A stretch of DNA of 60,052 nucleotides from Dehalococcoidia bacterium (GCA_009838465.1 VXRN01000031.1:1-60052); one strand, 5' to 3'; positions 1-9,156 are shown, numbered from the stretch's first letter. Made by a program: numbers and translations. The notes: generated by a model from the sequence alone, not told the origin.

Positions 1-36
1 CAAAAAGCCCGCTTGACCAGTTACGCAAAGGTCTCC

Positions 37-60
37 GAAAGCGGGAATCCAGGGGTGAGG
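37..60. repeat. Fragment of a dispersed 'cgaaagcgggaatcca' repeat
   Basis: The left edge holds a copy of a motif that recurs between genes in many bacterial genomes, where it usually sits in a palindrome of the form ccgcgaaagcggg. Here only one arm is clear, with a partial cccgctt arm about 30 bases upstream. It lies in the non-coding 131 bases before the end of the first gene, in which nothing else was recognised. It may act as a transcription end or be an inert repeat. Confidence 0.4.
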
Positions 61-131
61 GGCAGGCTGGCACATGATAAATTACACGGTCGTGGTAGTA
101 GATTCACCCCGGGCACAGAGTAAAGTGACAG

Positions 132-3038
132 TCAGGCCAGCGCGTCTGCCAGTACCTCGACGAGATGGCGCGCGTGCTTGTCCGTGCCCTGCGCAATCTG
201 CTGCCGGCACGAGACGCCCTCGGCGACCACAGTGAAGTCGCCTTCCTGGTTTCGTATCCTGGGGAAGAGCGACATCTCACCTATCTGCATCGAAATGTCG
301 TAGTGCTCGGTCTCGTACCCGAAGCTGCCCGCCATCCCGCAGCAGCCGGAATTGATTTCGACCGTCTCGCAGCCCTCGATGGACCGCAGGGCGCTCAACG
401 CCTGCCCAGTCCCGACTCGCGCCTTCTGATGGCAGTGGCCGTGGAAGAGAATCTTGCTCGGCAGCCTGGATCCGTCCAGATCGAGTTCCGCGCCCTGTTC
501 CAGCGCGTGGGCGACGAACTGCTCGACCAGCATCGTGTTCTCGGCTATCTTCTCCGCCCTGTCCGCATCGTCAGGGACCAGGTCTGCGTACTCGTCGGCG
601 AAGCTGAGGATGCAGCTAGGTTCCAGTCCGACCAGCTTGGCGCCCGATTCCACATATTCATATATAGAGCCGATGTTGTAGCGAGCGTTCTCCTTCGCCT
701 TGTCCAGCATACCCTTCGACATCATAGGTCGGCCGCAGCAGCGGACTTTTGGAAGTACGACCTGGTATCCGAGCGCTTCCATGACCTTGACCGCCGCCCT
801 GCCGAGTTCCGGGTGATTGTAGTTGGTGAAGGTGTCAGGGAACAAAACGACCTGTCCGAGGCGGTTGGCGGAGTCGGGCGAACCACCTCGCGCCCTGAAC
901 CACTGCACGAAAGTCTGGCTGGCGAACGGCGGCAGTTCGCGCCTGCTGTCAATTCCAACCTGGGTCTCCAGCAAACGCCGTGCCATGGGCAGCTTGTTGG
1001 CCCAGTTGGAGAAGGGCGCGAAGAAAGCCCCGAACTTGCTAAACGCGGCTATGTTGCCAAAGAATTGATTGCGCAGGGGCAGCCCATTTGCCTTGTGATA
1101 CTGGTTCAGGAACTCGTACTTGAGCTTTGCCATGTCCACGTTGGAAGGACACTCGGCGGCGCAGCCCTTGCATTCCAGGCACAGGTCAAGCACGTCGTAC
1201 AGCCGCTTGTCTGTGAGCGAGTCCGCGGGAAGCGCCCCTGAGAGTGCGGCCCTGAGCGCGTTGGCCCTGCCCCGCGTGGAGTGTTCCTCCTCGCGTGTCG
1301 CCATGAAGGACGGGCACATCGTGCCGCCGAGCGTCTTGCGGCACGCGCCCTGACCGTTGCACATCTCTATGCCGTGCGCGAAGCTGCCTTCAGAACCGAA
1401 CGCGAAGCCGGTGTTTAGCTGAATCGGATTGTACTCAGGGCCGATCCGCAGATTCTCAGTCATCGGCTGGGAGTCAACAATCTTGCCCGGGTTCATTATT
1501 CCATTCGGATCGAACGTCCGCTTGACGTCCCGGAACGCCTCGTAGAGCTGGTCGCCGAACATCTTACGGTTGAACCAGCTGCGGACGAGGCCGTCGCCGT
1601 GTTCGCCGCTCATAGAGCCGCCGTACTCCATCACGAGGTCGCCCACCTCCTCTGCGATGGAGACCATGCGGTCCACGTCCTCCTGGCTCTTCGGGTTGAT
1701 CAATGGGCGTATGTGCAGGCAGCCGACGCTGGCGTGTCCGTAGTATCCGGCTTCCGTGCCGTGCGATGTAACTATCTCATCGAATTTGCGGACGAAGTCA
1801 GGCAGGTGTTCGGGGGAGACAGCGGTGTCCTCCACGAACGGCAGGGGTTTGGCGTCGCCGGGAACGTTCATCATGAGTCCCAGACCCGCCTTGCGAACGT
1901 CCCATACCTTGTTCTGATCCTCCAGACGAAGCATCCTGAGGAATGTGTAGCCCAGATTTCTGCCGGAGAATATCGCCCCGAGGTTGACGAGCTTGGAGAT
2001 GACCTCGTCCTGGCTGTCGCCGACGACCTCGATGGCCAGCAGCGCCTCCGGGTCGCCGTCTATGAAGTCGGTAATGCGCGAGTAGGCCAGATTGGACTTC
2101 GCCTGGCGGATTATCATGGAGCCGATGAGCTCGACTGCGGCGGGCTGGAAGTCGAGCGCGACCACCGTAGCTTCCATGGATTCGAGCAGATCAGCGCAGT
2201 GCAGGACGCCGAGCGCGGTGAACTTGGGCCTTGGAACCAGGTTGAGCTTGGCCTCGGTTATCGTTACAAGCGTACCTTCGGAGCCTACGACGAAGCGCGC
2301 CATATCGAAGCCCATCCCGCCCACGAACTCGTCTAGATTGTAGCCTGACACTCGCCGCTGTATCTTGGGATAGCGAGCAATGATCTCGTCGCGGTTGGCC
2401 TCTCCGATTTGGAACAAGCCGCGATATATATCGCCTTCCAGTCCCTCCCCACGCATCCTGGCTTCTAGCTGAGCGCCGTCCAGCCCCCCGAACCGCGTGG
2501 GCGTGCCGTCGGAGAGCACGACGTCGAGTTCGCGTACGTTGTCCACGGTCTTGCCCCACATTATCGAGTGCGCCCCGCAGGAGTTGTTGCCCAGCGCGCC
2601 GCCCACGTTTCCGCGGTTCGACGTGGAAGGGTCCGGCGCGAACAGCAGGCCGGTGTCGCGAAGCTCGTGGTTCAGCACATCCAGGACTATGCCGGGCTGG
2701 GTGCGTACCCAGTGCTCTTCCTGGTTGACCTCGATGACGTTGTGCATATACTTGGAGAAGTCCATGACGATGGAATGACCGACAGTCTGACCGCCGAGGC
2801 TGGTGCCGCCTCCCCTGGGTAGGACGGATACGCCGTATTTGTTGGCGGTCTCCACGACAGCTATGACGTCCTCTGGGGTGCGCGGAATGACCACTCCTAT
2901 AGGCTCGATTTCATAGATGCTCGCGTCCGTCGAGTAGAGGACGCGGCTCATCTTGTCGAACCTCACCTCACCCGATACCAGCTTGTTGAGGTCCTCGACC
3001 ATTTCCCTGGTATCGGATTCTTTGACTTGGGTTGTCAT
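132..3038 (-). CDS. FAD-linked oxidase fused to Fe-S / CCG domains (D-2-hydroxyacid dehydrogenase type)
   Basis: This is a 968-residue flavoprotein fusion. Residues about 45-190 form the FAD-binding PCMH domain, with the glycine-rich PRGGGTSLGGQ segment near residue 75. Residues about 270-545 are the FAD-oxidase C domain with GEHGDG. Two 4Fe-4S clusters follow (CNGQGACRKT...MCP and CLECKGCAAECP, about 565-655). The C-terminus carries two CCG-type segments (RCCGRPM and SGCCGMAGSFG). This layout and length match YdiJ-like and Dld-II-like dehydrogenases, which oxidise D-lactate, D-2-hydroxyglutarate or glycolate and pass electrons to quinone or other carriers. The substrate cannot be told. A GTG lies three codons upstream, but ATG at 3038 has AAGGTG at good spacing and is preferred. 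The gene follows greA on the same strand with a 134-base gap. Confidence 0.9.
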   Translation of the reverse strand: MTTQVKESDTREMVEDLNKLVSGEVRFDKMSRVLYSTDASIYEIEPIGVVIPRTPEDVIAVVETANKYGVSVLPRGGGTSLGGQTVGHSIVMDFSKYMHNVIEVNQEEHWVRTQPGIVLDVLNHELRDTGLLFAPDPSTSNRGNVGGALGNNSCGAHSIMWGKTVDNVRELDVVLSDGTPTRFGGLDGAQLEARMRGEGLEGDIYRGLFQIGEANRDEIIARYPKIQRRVSGYNLDEFVGGMGFDMARFVVGSEGTLVTITEAKLNLVPRPKFTALGVLHCADLLESMEATVVALDFQPAAVELIGSMIIRQAKSNLAYSRITDFIDGDPEALLAIEVVGDSQDEVISKLVNLGAIFSGRNLGYTFLRMLRLEDQNKVWDVRKAGLGLMMNVPGDAKPLPFVEDTAVSPEHLPDFVRKFDEIVTSHGTEAGYYGHASVGCLHIRPLINPKSQEDVDRMVSIAEEVGDLVMEYGGSMSGEHGDGLVRSWFNRKMFGDQLYEAFRDVKRTFDPNGIMNPGKIVDSQPMTENLRIGPEYNPIQLNTGFAFGSEGSFAHGIEMCNGQGACRKTLGGTMCPSFMATREEEHSTRGRANALRAALSGALPADSLTDKRLYDVLDLCLECKGCAAECPSNVDMAKLKYEFLNQYHKANGLPLRNQFFGNIAAFSKFGAFFAPFSNWANKLPMARRLLETQVGIDSRRELPPFASQTFVQWFRARGGSPDSANRLGQVVLFPDTFTNYNHPELGRAAVKVMEALGYQVVLPKVRCCGRPMMSKGMLDKAKENARYNIGSIYEYVESGAKLVGLEPSCILSFADEYADLVPDDADRAEKIAENTMLVEQFVAHALEQGAELDLDGSRLPSKILFHGHCHQKARVGTGQALSALRSIEGCETVEINSGCCGMAGSFGYETEHYDISMQIGEMSLFPRIRNQEGDFTVVAEGVSCRQQIAQGTDKHARHLVEVLADALA

Positions 3039-3172
3039 TCGCTTCACCTTGCTAAATGGGCTGCGCTTCTGAGCGTCGCTCCATGATACACGAATCGAAA
3101 CCTGAGTCGAAGAGATACGAAAACGGGGCCACCCCAGGCGACCCCATTCATTGTCGGATTGTATTGCGGTAT

Positions 3173-4009
3173 TCAGGAAATGCTGATGATCTTGTAAGTA
3201 ACGTTGCCCCTGGGGGTGTCGGCAACGACTTCATGGCCGGCGGCTCTGCCGAGAAGAACTTTGCCGAGAGGGGATGCGTCCGAGATCTTGAATTCGAGCG
3301 GATTGGCTTCGGACGCGCTCACAACCGTGTATTTGAATTCCCGTTCGGAGGATATATCCTGTACCTCGACAACCGTTCCGAGCTTGACGATTTGCGAGCG
3401 GGTTGGGTCGTTCTGATCAATGACGACCGCGTTGCCGAGCGTGGACTCAATCTCGCGTATGCGGGACTCGACTCTTCCGGCCTCTTCTCTGGCCGCCTCT
3501 AGGGGAGCGTTCTCGCGCACATCCTTGTCTGCGGCGGCTCTCTGGATCTCCAGGGCGAGGTGGCTGCGCTGGGACTTGAGATTCTCGAGTTCGTTCATCA
3601 ACTGCTCGTGTCCTTCGGCGGTCAGTTCGATGAGCTTCTCTTCCTGTACGGCGGCGCGGGTCTGCCTCACGCGGGTCCTTCTGACTCGTACATGATGGGC
3701 GAGGTTGACCTGCTTGCCGTTCTTGTCTTCCGGACCGAGTCCCTTGTTACGCACAAAGGACAGGAACTTTCTCACTTCTTGCAGCCTCTCCGAGGCTTGC
3801 GGTGTCGTTCCTGTCCCTGCGACTCTGTCGGCATATTCGCCTATTACAGAAGGGGGAATATCTTTTATTGACCGGCTAGCGCCGCACCAACTTACGAATC
3901 GCTGTAACTCCTTTGGGGTTTCGTTCGGGTTGTATCCTTTGCGCTGCCCCGCGTACTTTATATACTCGCCAACGGTCTCGAGGATTGTTGTAGTACCTTC
4001 GGATCGCAA
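3173..4009 (-). CDS. greA: GreA/GreB-type transcript cleavage factor with an extra N-terminal integrase-like SAM domain
   Basis: The C-terminal 160 residues are GreA: a coiled coil whose tip reads KDVRENAPLEAAREE, keeping the acidic D..E pair that reaches into RNA polymerase to rescue backtracked complexes, then the FKBP-like domain ending in GHEVVADTPRGNVTYKI. Ahead of it lie about 110 residues (from TTTILETVGEYIKYAG to FLSFVRNKG) resembling the SAM-like core-binding domain of tyrosine recombinases, then a basic linker rich in R and V. No recombinase catalytic domain is present. Ordinary GreA is about 158 residues. An upstream TTG at 4045 would overlap the predicted -10 box, so the in-frame TTG at 4009, preceded by GGGGG, is chosen. 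The start remains uncertain. Confidence 0.82.
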   Translation of the reverse strand: MRSEGTTTILETVGEYIKYAGQRKGYNPNETPKELQRFVSWCGASRSIKDIPPSVIGEYADRVAGTGTTPQASERLQEVRKFLSFVRNKGLGPEDKNGKQVNLAHHVRVRRTRVRQTRAAVQEEKLIELTAEGHEQLMNELENLKSQRSHLALEIQRAAADKDVRENAPLEAAREEAGRVESRIREIESTLGNAVVIDQNDPTRSQIVKLGTVVEVQDISSEREFKYTVVSASEANPLEFKISDASPLGKVLLGRAAGHEVVADTPRGNVTYKIISIS

Positions 4010-4044
4010 CGAACCATACCCCCAATTCGAAAGTTCACAGTTCA

Positions 4045-4074
4045 ATGTTACGTAAAATCAAAAGGCACTGTCAA
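4045..4074 (-). promoter_or_regulatory. Probable sigma70 promoter of greA
   Basis: On the minus strand TTGACA (4074 to 4069) and TAACAT (4050 to 4045) are separated by 18 bases, which puts the transcript start near 4038. A consequence is that translation must begin downstream of the first in-frame TTG. The rest of the gap up to the AsnC gene shows nothing distinctive. Confidence 0.5.
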
Positions 4075-4175
4075 ACGGGTATGAGGAAGCGTCACATTGG
4101 AGGAAGTCGTTCGCCTTGGCCATGAACACATTGGTCGCTCCGGCAGAAACCATAGCAACGTCGGGGACTTTCACT

Positions 4176-4643
4176 CTATCCAATGATAACCGACTTCATG
4201 TTTATCCCGTGTTCCTGCTTCTTCGATTCGAGTGTCAGGAACGTCTCCATCTTCTTGACGCCTTCGATCCGACCTACGCGAGTCCTGAGAAAGTCACTCA
4301 ACTGGTCGAAGGACTTTACGGTTGCCCACCCGAATATGTCGAAAGACCCAGTAGTGACCGATACCCAGCTAACTTCGTCCATTTCGGAAAGAGCGTCAGC
4401 AACATCGTCAACTTTGTCGGCGTCCACCTGGAGACCGATAATGACCTGTGACTCATAACCCATCTTTCGCGCATCAGGGACAGCTACTATCTTCATGTAG
4501 CCATCCTGCATCAGCCTTTTCAGCCTGCGCCTGACAGTCTCTTCGCTCACCGGAGACGGTAGTATTGACCTGGCTATATTCGCATTGGTGGCATTCCCAT
4601 CTTCCTGTAGGCGAGAAACTATCTGAACGTCGAGTCTATCCAT
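4176..4643 (-). CDS. Lrp/AsnC family transcriptional regulator
   Basis: This 155-residue protein has the family's two-part build. Residues 1-60 form an AsnC-type winged helix (MDRLDVQIVSRLQEDG...SEETVRRRLKRLMQDGYM). Residues about 70-150 form the RAM/AsnC effector domain with the G-x-x-D-x-x motif in TTGSFDIFGWATV. Such proteins usually oligomerise, bind amino acids or other small ligands, and regulate nearby genes including their own. AGAGGTTGG precedes the ATG. It is divergent from the small monooxygenase-like gene, with an AT-rich stretch between them, so autoregulation and control of that neighbour are reasonable inferences. The ligand is unknown. Confidence 0.9.
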   Translation of the reverse strand: MDRLDVQIVSRLQEDGNATNANIARSILPSPVSEETVRRRLKRLMQDGYMKIVAVPDARKMGYESQVIIGLQVDADKVDDVADALSEMDEVSWVSVTTGSFDIFGWATVKSFDQLSDFLRTRVGRIEGVKKMETFLTLESKKQEHGINMKSVIIG

Positions 4644-4829
4644 TGAATTCCAACCTCTTTTGTGTGACTGTCGCTCAATATTTCTGCTTTTGTATGGTTA
4701 TAACAATTTTGGAAAATCCCGTCCACAGCGTTGAGGCATGGGGACTATCCAGAGGCACTCCGACCAACATGAGCGCAGAACCATCGGCATTGACATGATA
4801 GACTTTCGGCTGCACGCATCCATATCAGG

Positions 4830-4925
4830 TTCATGAATCTCAATTATACCATAAGTGTAACAGAAATATAGTAATTTTATTGCACTTCACAAATAAAGTA
4901 AAATTGTACTGCATTTCATGATTTT
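4830..4925. promoter_or_regulatory. AT-rich divergent control region with an extended -10 promoter for the AsnC-family gene
   Basis: The 368-base gap between the divergent asnC-type and monooxygenase-type genes is far richer in A+T than its surroundings from about 4830 to 4925. On the minus strand TGG-TATAAT (-10 at 4848 to 4843) forms an extended -10 element. This would give the regulator a leader of about 190 bases. AsnC/Lrp proteins prefer bent AT-rich DNA, so this tract is the likely operator region. No perfect palindrome was found. Confidence 0.4.
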
Positions 4926-5011
4926 CGACATACAACCAACACACCGCACTGCCGTGGTACTATCCATACGCCAGATGCAGCAAGTACATGAACTCTGAGT
5001 AGGAGAAGGCA

Positions 5012-5299
5012 ATGATAGGAGTTATTACCCACCACTGGGCGAAGCCCGATCTGGTCGGTGAAGCGCGGACGCTTCTCGACGGCAACGGCGAAGCGCAGAG
5101 CAGGCACTCCGGATTTTTGAGCAGGCAGACTCTGATTTCCCGGTCGGACCCGACCAAGATAACGACGCTTGTCGTATGGGAAAGCAACGAGATCTACGAT
5201 GGGTGGAGGGCCAGCCCGGAGCGTGAGCGCGCAATGTCGGGAGCAGATGAATTGTGGTCGCGTCCGGCGGAATCGGAACGCTTCGATATGGTTGATTAG
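5012..5299 (+). CDS. Small antibiotic-biosynthesis-monooxygenase-like (ABM/EthD fold) protein
   Basis: A 95-residue protein whose opening MIGVITHHWAKPDLVGEA and central ITTLVVWESNEIYDGWRAS fit the dimeric alpha+beta barrel of ABM/EthD-type proteins: a beta strand, an alpha-helix over a variable region, then a W-E/D-S 'effort' strand. Members oxidise quinones or phenolics without a cofactor, or act as small accessory proteins. AGGAGAAGG sits at good distance from the ATG. It lies 50 bases ahead of the GMC oxidoreductase on the same strand and is probably cotranscribed, which suggests a shared substrate pathway. The family call is tentative. Confidence 0.6.
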   Translation: MIGVITHHWAKPDLVGEARTLLDGNGEAQSRHSGFLSRQTLISRSDPTKITTLVVWESNEIYDGWRASPERERAMSGADELWSRPAESERFDMVD

Positions 5300-5349
5300 G
5301 TCGAACATCGGCGCTTAGGCACAGTGCAAAATCCTGGAGTAATCCGACT

Positions 5350-6912
5350 ATGACATACGACTACATCATCGTAGGAGCGGGCTCTGCGGGGGCCGTTCTC
5401 GCGAGCCGCCTTACAGAAGATCCCGGTTGCTCGGTTCTGCTCATCGAGGCCGGACCCGACTACCCCAACCTGGACAGCACGCCTTCCGACGTAAAGTATG
5501 GCTACGGACACGGGCTCGCAGGAAGGGAGATGCTGAGAAACGCCGTTGAATCCGGCAACCGCTGGTACTTTGTCGCCAAAGCTAACGACAGGGCGGTCCC
5601 GATGCTGGTTCCTCGGGGGAAGACTACGGGCGGCTCTTCCGCGGTCAACGCGCAGATATTCCTGCGCGGCGTCCCTGAAGACTATGACGACTGGGCATCT
5701 TGGGGAAATGACGAATGGAGTTTCGAAAAACTGCTGCCCTATTTTAGACGGGTGGAAACCGACACGGACTTCTCCGACGATTTTCACGGCACGGAGGGCC
5801 CCATAATCGTTCGCAGGTACAACTCCGACGAGTTGATACCGGACCAGCGGGCATGGTATGAGGCGTGCAGGCAGTACGGATTCGTGGACTCTCCGGATCA
5901 TAACGACCCTGATTCCACGGGTGTCGGACCTTGTCCCTTCAATAACCCCAATCGAATCCGATGGAGTACCAATCTTGGTTACATCAACCCCGCAAGGGAC
6001 AGACCGAACCTCGAAATCATGTCCCGGACTCTAGCTAGCCGCGTGTTATTCGATGGAAAGAGGGCGGTAGGTGTGGAGGTCGAAAGAGACGGCCGGACTC
6101 AGGTCGTTGAGGGAGTGGAGATAATCCTGTCGGCGGGAGCTATCGGATCGCCGCACCTGCTGCTACTTTCCGGCGTAGGTCAGGCCGGCCACCTGTCCGA
6201 GATGGATATTCCGGTAGTCCACGAATCGCCGGGTGTCGGGCAGAACCTGCGAGACCACCCGCAGGTGTCGCTGCGGTGGAACACAAGGGAAGGGTACGAC
6301 CAGGACATCCTCGCCCCGCGACTGCAGTTTGTCCTGAAATACACCGCCGCGGGATCGCGCCTGAGAAACGATATGCTCATCCATCCCATCTCTTACGCGG
6401 GCCGGAGGCTCTATCACACAGACGACGGAGAAGGAGATCCCGGATTCGGCATGACCGCCGCGCTCTATCTCGCGGAGTCCGCCGGTGAAATGAAGCTGAG
6501 GGCCGCCAATCCGCGCGTCCAGCCTTACCTGGACTACAACCTGCTCGCCACTGAGTTTGATTTGAGCAGGATGAGGGAGTCGGCGCGAATCTGTATTGAT
6601 ATAGCCTCGCAGGATGCGATGTCCGAGTACATCGGGGACCTGACGGATCCCACCGAAGCGGACCTGATTTCGGACGATGCGATGGACGAATGGATTATGA
6701 GGACAGTGACCACGAGCCACCACATATCCGGCACTTGTAAGATGGGGCCGTCGTCCGACCCGATGGCGGTGGTGGACCAGCGCGGCAGAGCTTACGGACT
6801 GGAGAATCTGACGGTGGCGGATGCCTCGATCATGCCGGACTGCATCCGCGCAAACACCAACGCAACGTCAATAATGATAGGGGAGCGAGTCTCCGACTTC
6901 ATAAGAGAGTAG
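5350..6912 (+). CDS. GMC-family FAD oxidoreductase (choline / alcohol dehydrogenase type)
   Basis: This 520-residue protein starts with the Rossmann motif YDYIIVGAGSAGAVLASRL and continues with the GMC signature around GGSSAVNAQIFLRG. A second signature falls near residue 260 (LSAGAIGSPHLLLLSGVG). The conserved active-site histidine is in TTSHHISGTCKMG near residue 457, followed by the closing FAD motif VADASIMPD. Family members oxidise choline, long-chain or aromatic alcohols or related substrates, with electrons passed to oxygen or a membrane acceptor. It is slightly shorter than choline dehydrogenase (about 550), mainly in the substrate domain. TGGAGT precedes the ATG. The substrate is not predictable from sequence alone. 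Confidence 0.9.
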   Translation: MTYDYIIVGAGSAGAVLASRLTEDPGCSVLLIEAGPDYPNLDSTPSDVKYGYGHGLAGREMLRNAVESGNRWYFVAKANDRAVPMLVPRGKTTGGSSAVNAQIFLRGVPEDYDDWASWGNDEWSFEKLLPYFRRVETDTDFSDDFHGTEGPIIVRRYNSDELIPDQRAWYEACRQYGFVDSPDHNDPDSTGVGPCPFNNPNRIRWSTNLGYINPARDRPNLEIMSRTLASRVLFDGKRAVGVEVERDGRTQVVEGVEIILSAGAIGSPHLLLLSGVGQAGHLSEMDIPVVHESPGVGQNLRDHPQVSLRWNTREGYDQDILAPRLQFVLKYTAAGSRLRNDMLIHPISYAGRRLYHTDDGEGDPGFGMTAALYLAESAGEMKLRAANPRVQPYLDYNLLATEFDLSRMRESARICIDIASQDAMSEYIGDLTDPTEADLISDDAMDEWIMRTVTTSHHISGTCKMGPSSDPMAVVDQRGRAYGLENLTVADASIMPDCIRANTNATSIMIGERVSDFIRE

Positions 6913-6915
6913 AGG

Positions 6916-6981
6916 CTTGTCAGTTAACAATTATCAATTGAAATTGGAAATTGATAACTGATTACTAACGACTGACAAATG
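6916..6981. repeat. Dispersed 'ttatcagt/actgacaa' palindromic repeat, copy 1
   Basis: TTGTCAGT at the left and ACTGACAA at the right end enclose an inner palindrome (tatcaatt ... aaattgata), so the whole could fold as a long imperfect hairpin. Related sequence occurs near 20885-20960 and 36537-36600. It lies after the GMC gene and before the DUF151 promoter, so it may also serve as a transcription end. Confidence 0.5.
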
Positions 6982-6983
6982 CG

Positions 6984-7012
6984 TTGACACCCGTTTAGGG
7001 TCGGCATAGAAT
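6984..7012 (+). promoter_or_regulatory. Strong sigma70-like promoter of the DUF151 gene
   Basis: A perfect TTGACA (6984-6989) and TAGAAT (7007-7012) stand 17 bases apart. The predicted start is near 7019, leaving a leader of about 27 bases that contains AGGAAGGGG ahead of the ATG. Confidence 0.7.
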
Positions 7013-7045
7013 TGGTCTCACTTAGTCAGGAAGGGGATCGAAGCC

Positions 7046-7609
7046 ATGCGGGAGATGTCCATAGACAGCATCCGTGTCAGTCTTCAGAACTACCAGAGAG
7101 TGGTTATACTTAAAGACAAAGACTCGGATCGCTACCTGCCCATCTGGATAGGAGCGAACGAGGCTGACGCGATTGCGGTGAAACTCCAGGAGGTGAGCGT
7201 TCCTCGCCCGTTGACACACGACTTGCTGGAGTCGATAATTCAGTCGCTGGGTGCGCAGGTCAACCATATACTCGTTTCCGACCTCAGCGACGATACTTTC
7301 TATGCCAAGATAGTACTGCAGCACGACGGTTCACAGACGGAGATAGATTCACGCCCGTCGGACGCCATAGCTCTCGCGGTCAGGACGCAGGCGCCCATAT
7401 TCGCTGCTGACTCGGTTGTGGACAAGGCCGGTGTTCGGATGGACCAGGACACCGGCAAAGCGGTCATTTCGACGGAAGGGGAGGAAGACGTCAGTCGTCC
7501 TCCGACCGAAGAGGAACTCAAGAGCTTGTCGGCATTCAGCGACTTCATAGACTCGCTGGACCTCGACCTAGGCGAGGGTGGAGACAAACCGACCGGCGCG
7601 GCTCGATAA
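7046..7609 (+). CDS. DUF151 bifunctional nuclease-like protein
   Basis: This 187-residue protein has the DUF151/BFN domain over residues 1-135. Its hallmarks are the opening MSIDSIRVSLQNYQRVVILKD, the PIWIGANEADAIAV segment and SRPSDAIALAVRTQAPIFA. Proteins of this fold from plants show nuclease activity. Bacterial members are poorly characterised, and the Mycobacterium homologue is linked to DNA handling. The C-terminal 50 residues are acidic and probably include the UVR-like motif region found in longer relatives (EEELKSLSAFSDFIDSL). It has its own strong promoter and is followed after 30 bases by the nitrilase gene. Confidence 0.85.
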   Translation: MREMSIDSIRVSLQNYQRVVILKDKDSDRYLPIWIGANEADAIAVKLQEVSVPRPLTHDLLESIIQSLGAQVNHILVSDLSDDTFYAKIVLQHDGSQTEIDSRPSDAIALAVRTQAPIFAADSVVDKAGVRMDQDTGKAVISTEGEEDVSRPPTEEELKSLSAFSDFIDSLDLDLGEGGDKPTGAAR

Positions 7610-7639
7610 GACATCCGCGAAGCGAGGCCCGGGGTTTCC

Positions 7640-8392
7640 ATGAAGCTCGCGCTGGTGCAGATGACTAGCGAAAAGGCGGCTGTCGCCGACAATGTGATGC
7701 GGATGGAGACCTTCCTGAACAGGGCGGCGGAACTGTCGGCTGACATCATCTGCTTTCCAGAGATGAATATCACGGGCTACGTGGCGCCCAGAAAATTCCC
7801 GGATGTGGTCATCGGCTGGGACGACCCCCGGCTTGATCCCCTCTACGCGTGGTCAGAAGGGAGCCCGGCTTCAATCGTCGTGGGAATCGTGGAGCGCAAC
7901 TCCGACGGGATGCCGTTCGTGTCTCAGTCGGTCATTAGGGGAGGGAAGGTGGTCGGGAGCTATCGCAAGATCAACATAGCGTCCGACGAGGCGATGATGT
8001 TCTCGCCCGGCTCGAAAGTCCTGGTAAACGAGCACTGCGGGGTAAAGTTCGGAGTACTGACCTGCGCAGATCAGGACCGCGAGGGCCTATTCGCGCTATG
8101 CGCTCAGAATGGTGCTTGCCTCGTGCTGCTGCCCTCCGCTCCGGGATTGTTTGGTGCGCAGGCGAGGCGAAACTGGCGATCTGGGTACCAGTGGTGGCGT
8201 GAGACGTGCAGGAACGGAATCGGAAACTATGCGAAGCGTCTGGGAATATGGACGGCATCCACGTCCCAGGCAGGCAGGACTATTGACGAGGACTTTCCAG
8301 GGGGCGGGTACATATTTGACGACCACGGGTGCATGGTGGCAGAGACGGAGAACTGGTCGGAGGGAATGATAGTTGGAGAAGTCCGAATATGA
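7640..8392 (+). CDS. Carbon-nitrogen hydrolase (nitrilase superfamily)
   Basis: The 250 residues form one nitrilase domain with the Glu-Lys-Cys triad visible: E in CFPEMNITGY near residue 41, K in SYRKINIAS near 113, and C in VLTCADQDREG near 142. These enzymes hydrolyse amides, carbamoyl groups or nitriles through a cysteine thioester. The sequence after the cysteine (GACLVLLPSAPG) is typical, but the RNW...RNGIGNYAKR region is less so, and the substrate is unknown. It follows the DUF151 gene closely on the same strand and is probably cotranscribed. It converges with trmD, ending 8 bases from it. Confidence 0.85.
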   Translation: MKLALVQMTSEKAAVADNVMRMETFLNRAAELSADIICFPEMNITGYVAPRKFPDVVIGWDDPRLDPLYAWSEGSPASIVVGIVERNSDGMPFVSQSVIRGGKVVGSYRKINIASDEAMMFSPGSKVLVNEHCGVKFGVLTCADQDREGLFALCAQNGACLVLLPSAPGLFGAQARRNWRSGYQWWRETCRNGIGNYAKRLGIWTASTSQAGRTIDEDFPGGGYIFDDHGCMVAETENWSEGMIVGEVRI

Positions 8393-8400
8393 ACCGCCCG

Positions 8401-9156
8401 TCAGGAGTTCCGCGGACCCGATAGCTCCTCCAGGAATCTGATGTCGTATTCGGAGAGCGCTCCGTCGGGGAGCCGATCAAGAAGGTCGGGACGATTGAGG
8501 AAGGTACGTCGGAGAGATTCTCTGCGCTGCCAGCGGGCGATTTCGGCGTGATGGCCGGAGAGCAGAATTTCGGGCACATTCCTGCCTCGAAAGGATGCGG
8601 GACGAGTGTATATAGGGTGCTGAAGCAGGCCGGTGGTGAAAGAGTCGTTGGCGGGTGATTCAGCCGATCCGACGACTCCCGGCAGCAGACGCGACACCGC
8701 CTCTATGATCACCATGGCGGCGAGTTCGCCACCGCCGAGCACATAGTCGCCTATACTTATCGAGTCCGTGGCGAGGTGGTCGGCTACGCGCTCATCAACT
8801 CCCTCGTAGCGCCCGCAGATGAGCGCGATTTCAGAGTGCGACGCCAACTCCTCGGCGACGACCTGGGTGAATGTCCGACCTTGCGGCGTCAGCAGTATCA
8901 CCGGGGAAGAGCCTGCCAGTTCACCCGAGTCCCGAATGGTCTCCACCGCCTCGAAGAGGGGGGCCGCCTTCATCACCATGCCGGGGCCTCCCCCGTAGGG
9001 ATAGTCGTCCACAGTGCGGTGCCGGTCGTGGGTATAGTCGCGGATGTCGTGAAAGTTTACCGATAGGAGCTTGCCTTCCTTCGCGCGCGCCAGAATACCC
9101 TCGCAGAGATATGAGGCGAACATCTCGGGGAATAGTGTGAGAACGTGGAAGCGCAT
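8401..9156 (-). CDS. trmD: tRNA (guanine-37-N1)-methyltransferase
   Basis: A 251-residue TrmD. The SPOUT trefoil-knot segments are all present: [24 protein letters not shown], and [15 protein letters not shown]. The tail [16 protein letters not shown] and [15 protein letters not shown] is diagnostic. It uses S-adenosylmethionine to methylate G37 of tRNAs for Leu, Pro and Arg, preventing +1 frameshifting. It is downstream of the mogA/moaB gene with a 7-base gap, so the two are one transcript. The usual rpsP-rimM-rplS partners are not here, which is a difference from the common bacterial operon. Confidence 0.96.
   Translation of the reverse strand: MRFHVLTLFPEMFASYLCEGILARAKEGKLLSVNFHDIRDYTHDRHRTVDDYPYGGGPGMVMKAAPLFEAVETIRDSGELAGSSPVILLTPQGRTFTQVVAEELASHSEIALICGRYEGVDERVADHLATDSISIGDYVLGGGELAAMVIIEAVSRLLPGVVGSAESPANDSFTTGLLQHPIYTRPASFRGRNVPEILLSGHHAEIARWQRRESLRRTFLNRPDLLDRLPDGALSEYDIRFLEELSGPRNS

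Noticed and set aside
165..1241. A 358-codon open frame on the plus strand, opposite the FAD/Fe-S oxidase
   Set aside because: It is antisense to a clearly recognised gene, and its translation has no recognisable domain. It arises from high G+C codon use on the other strand.
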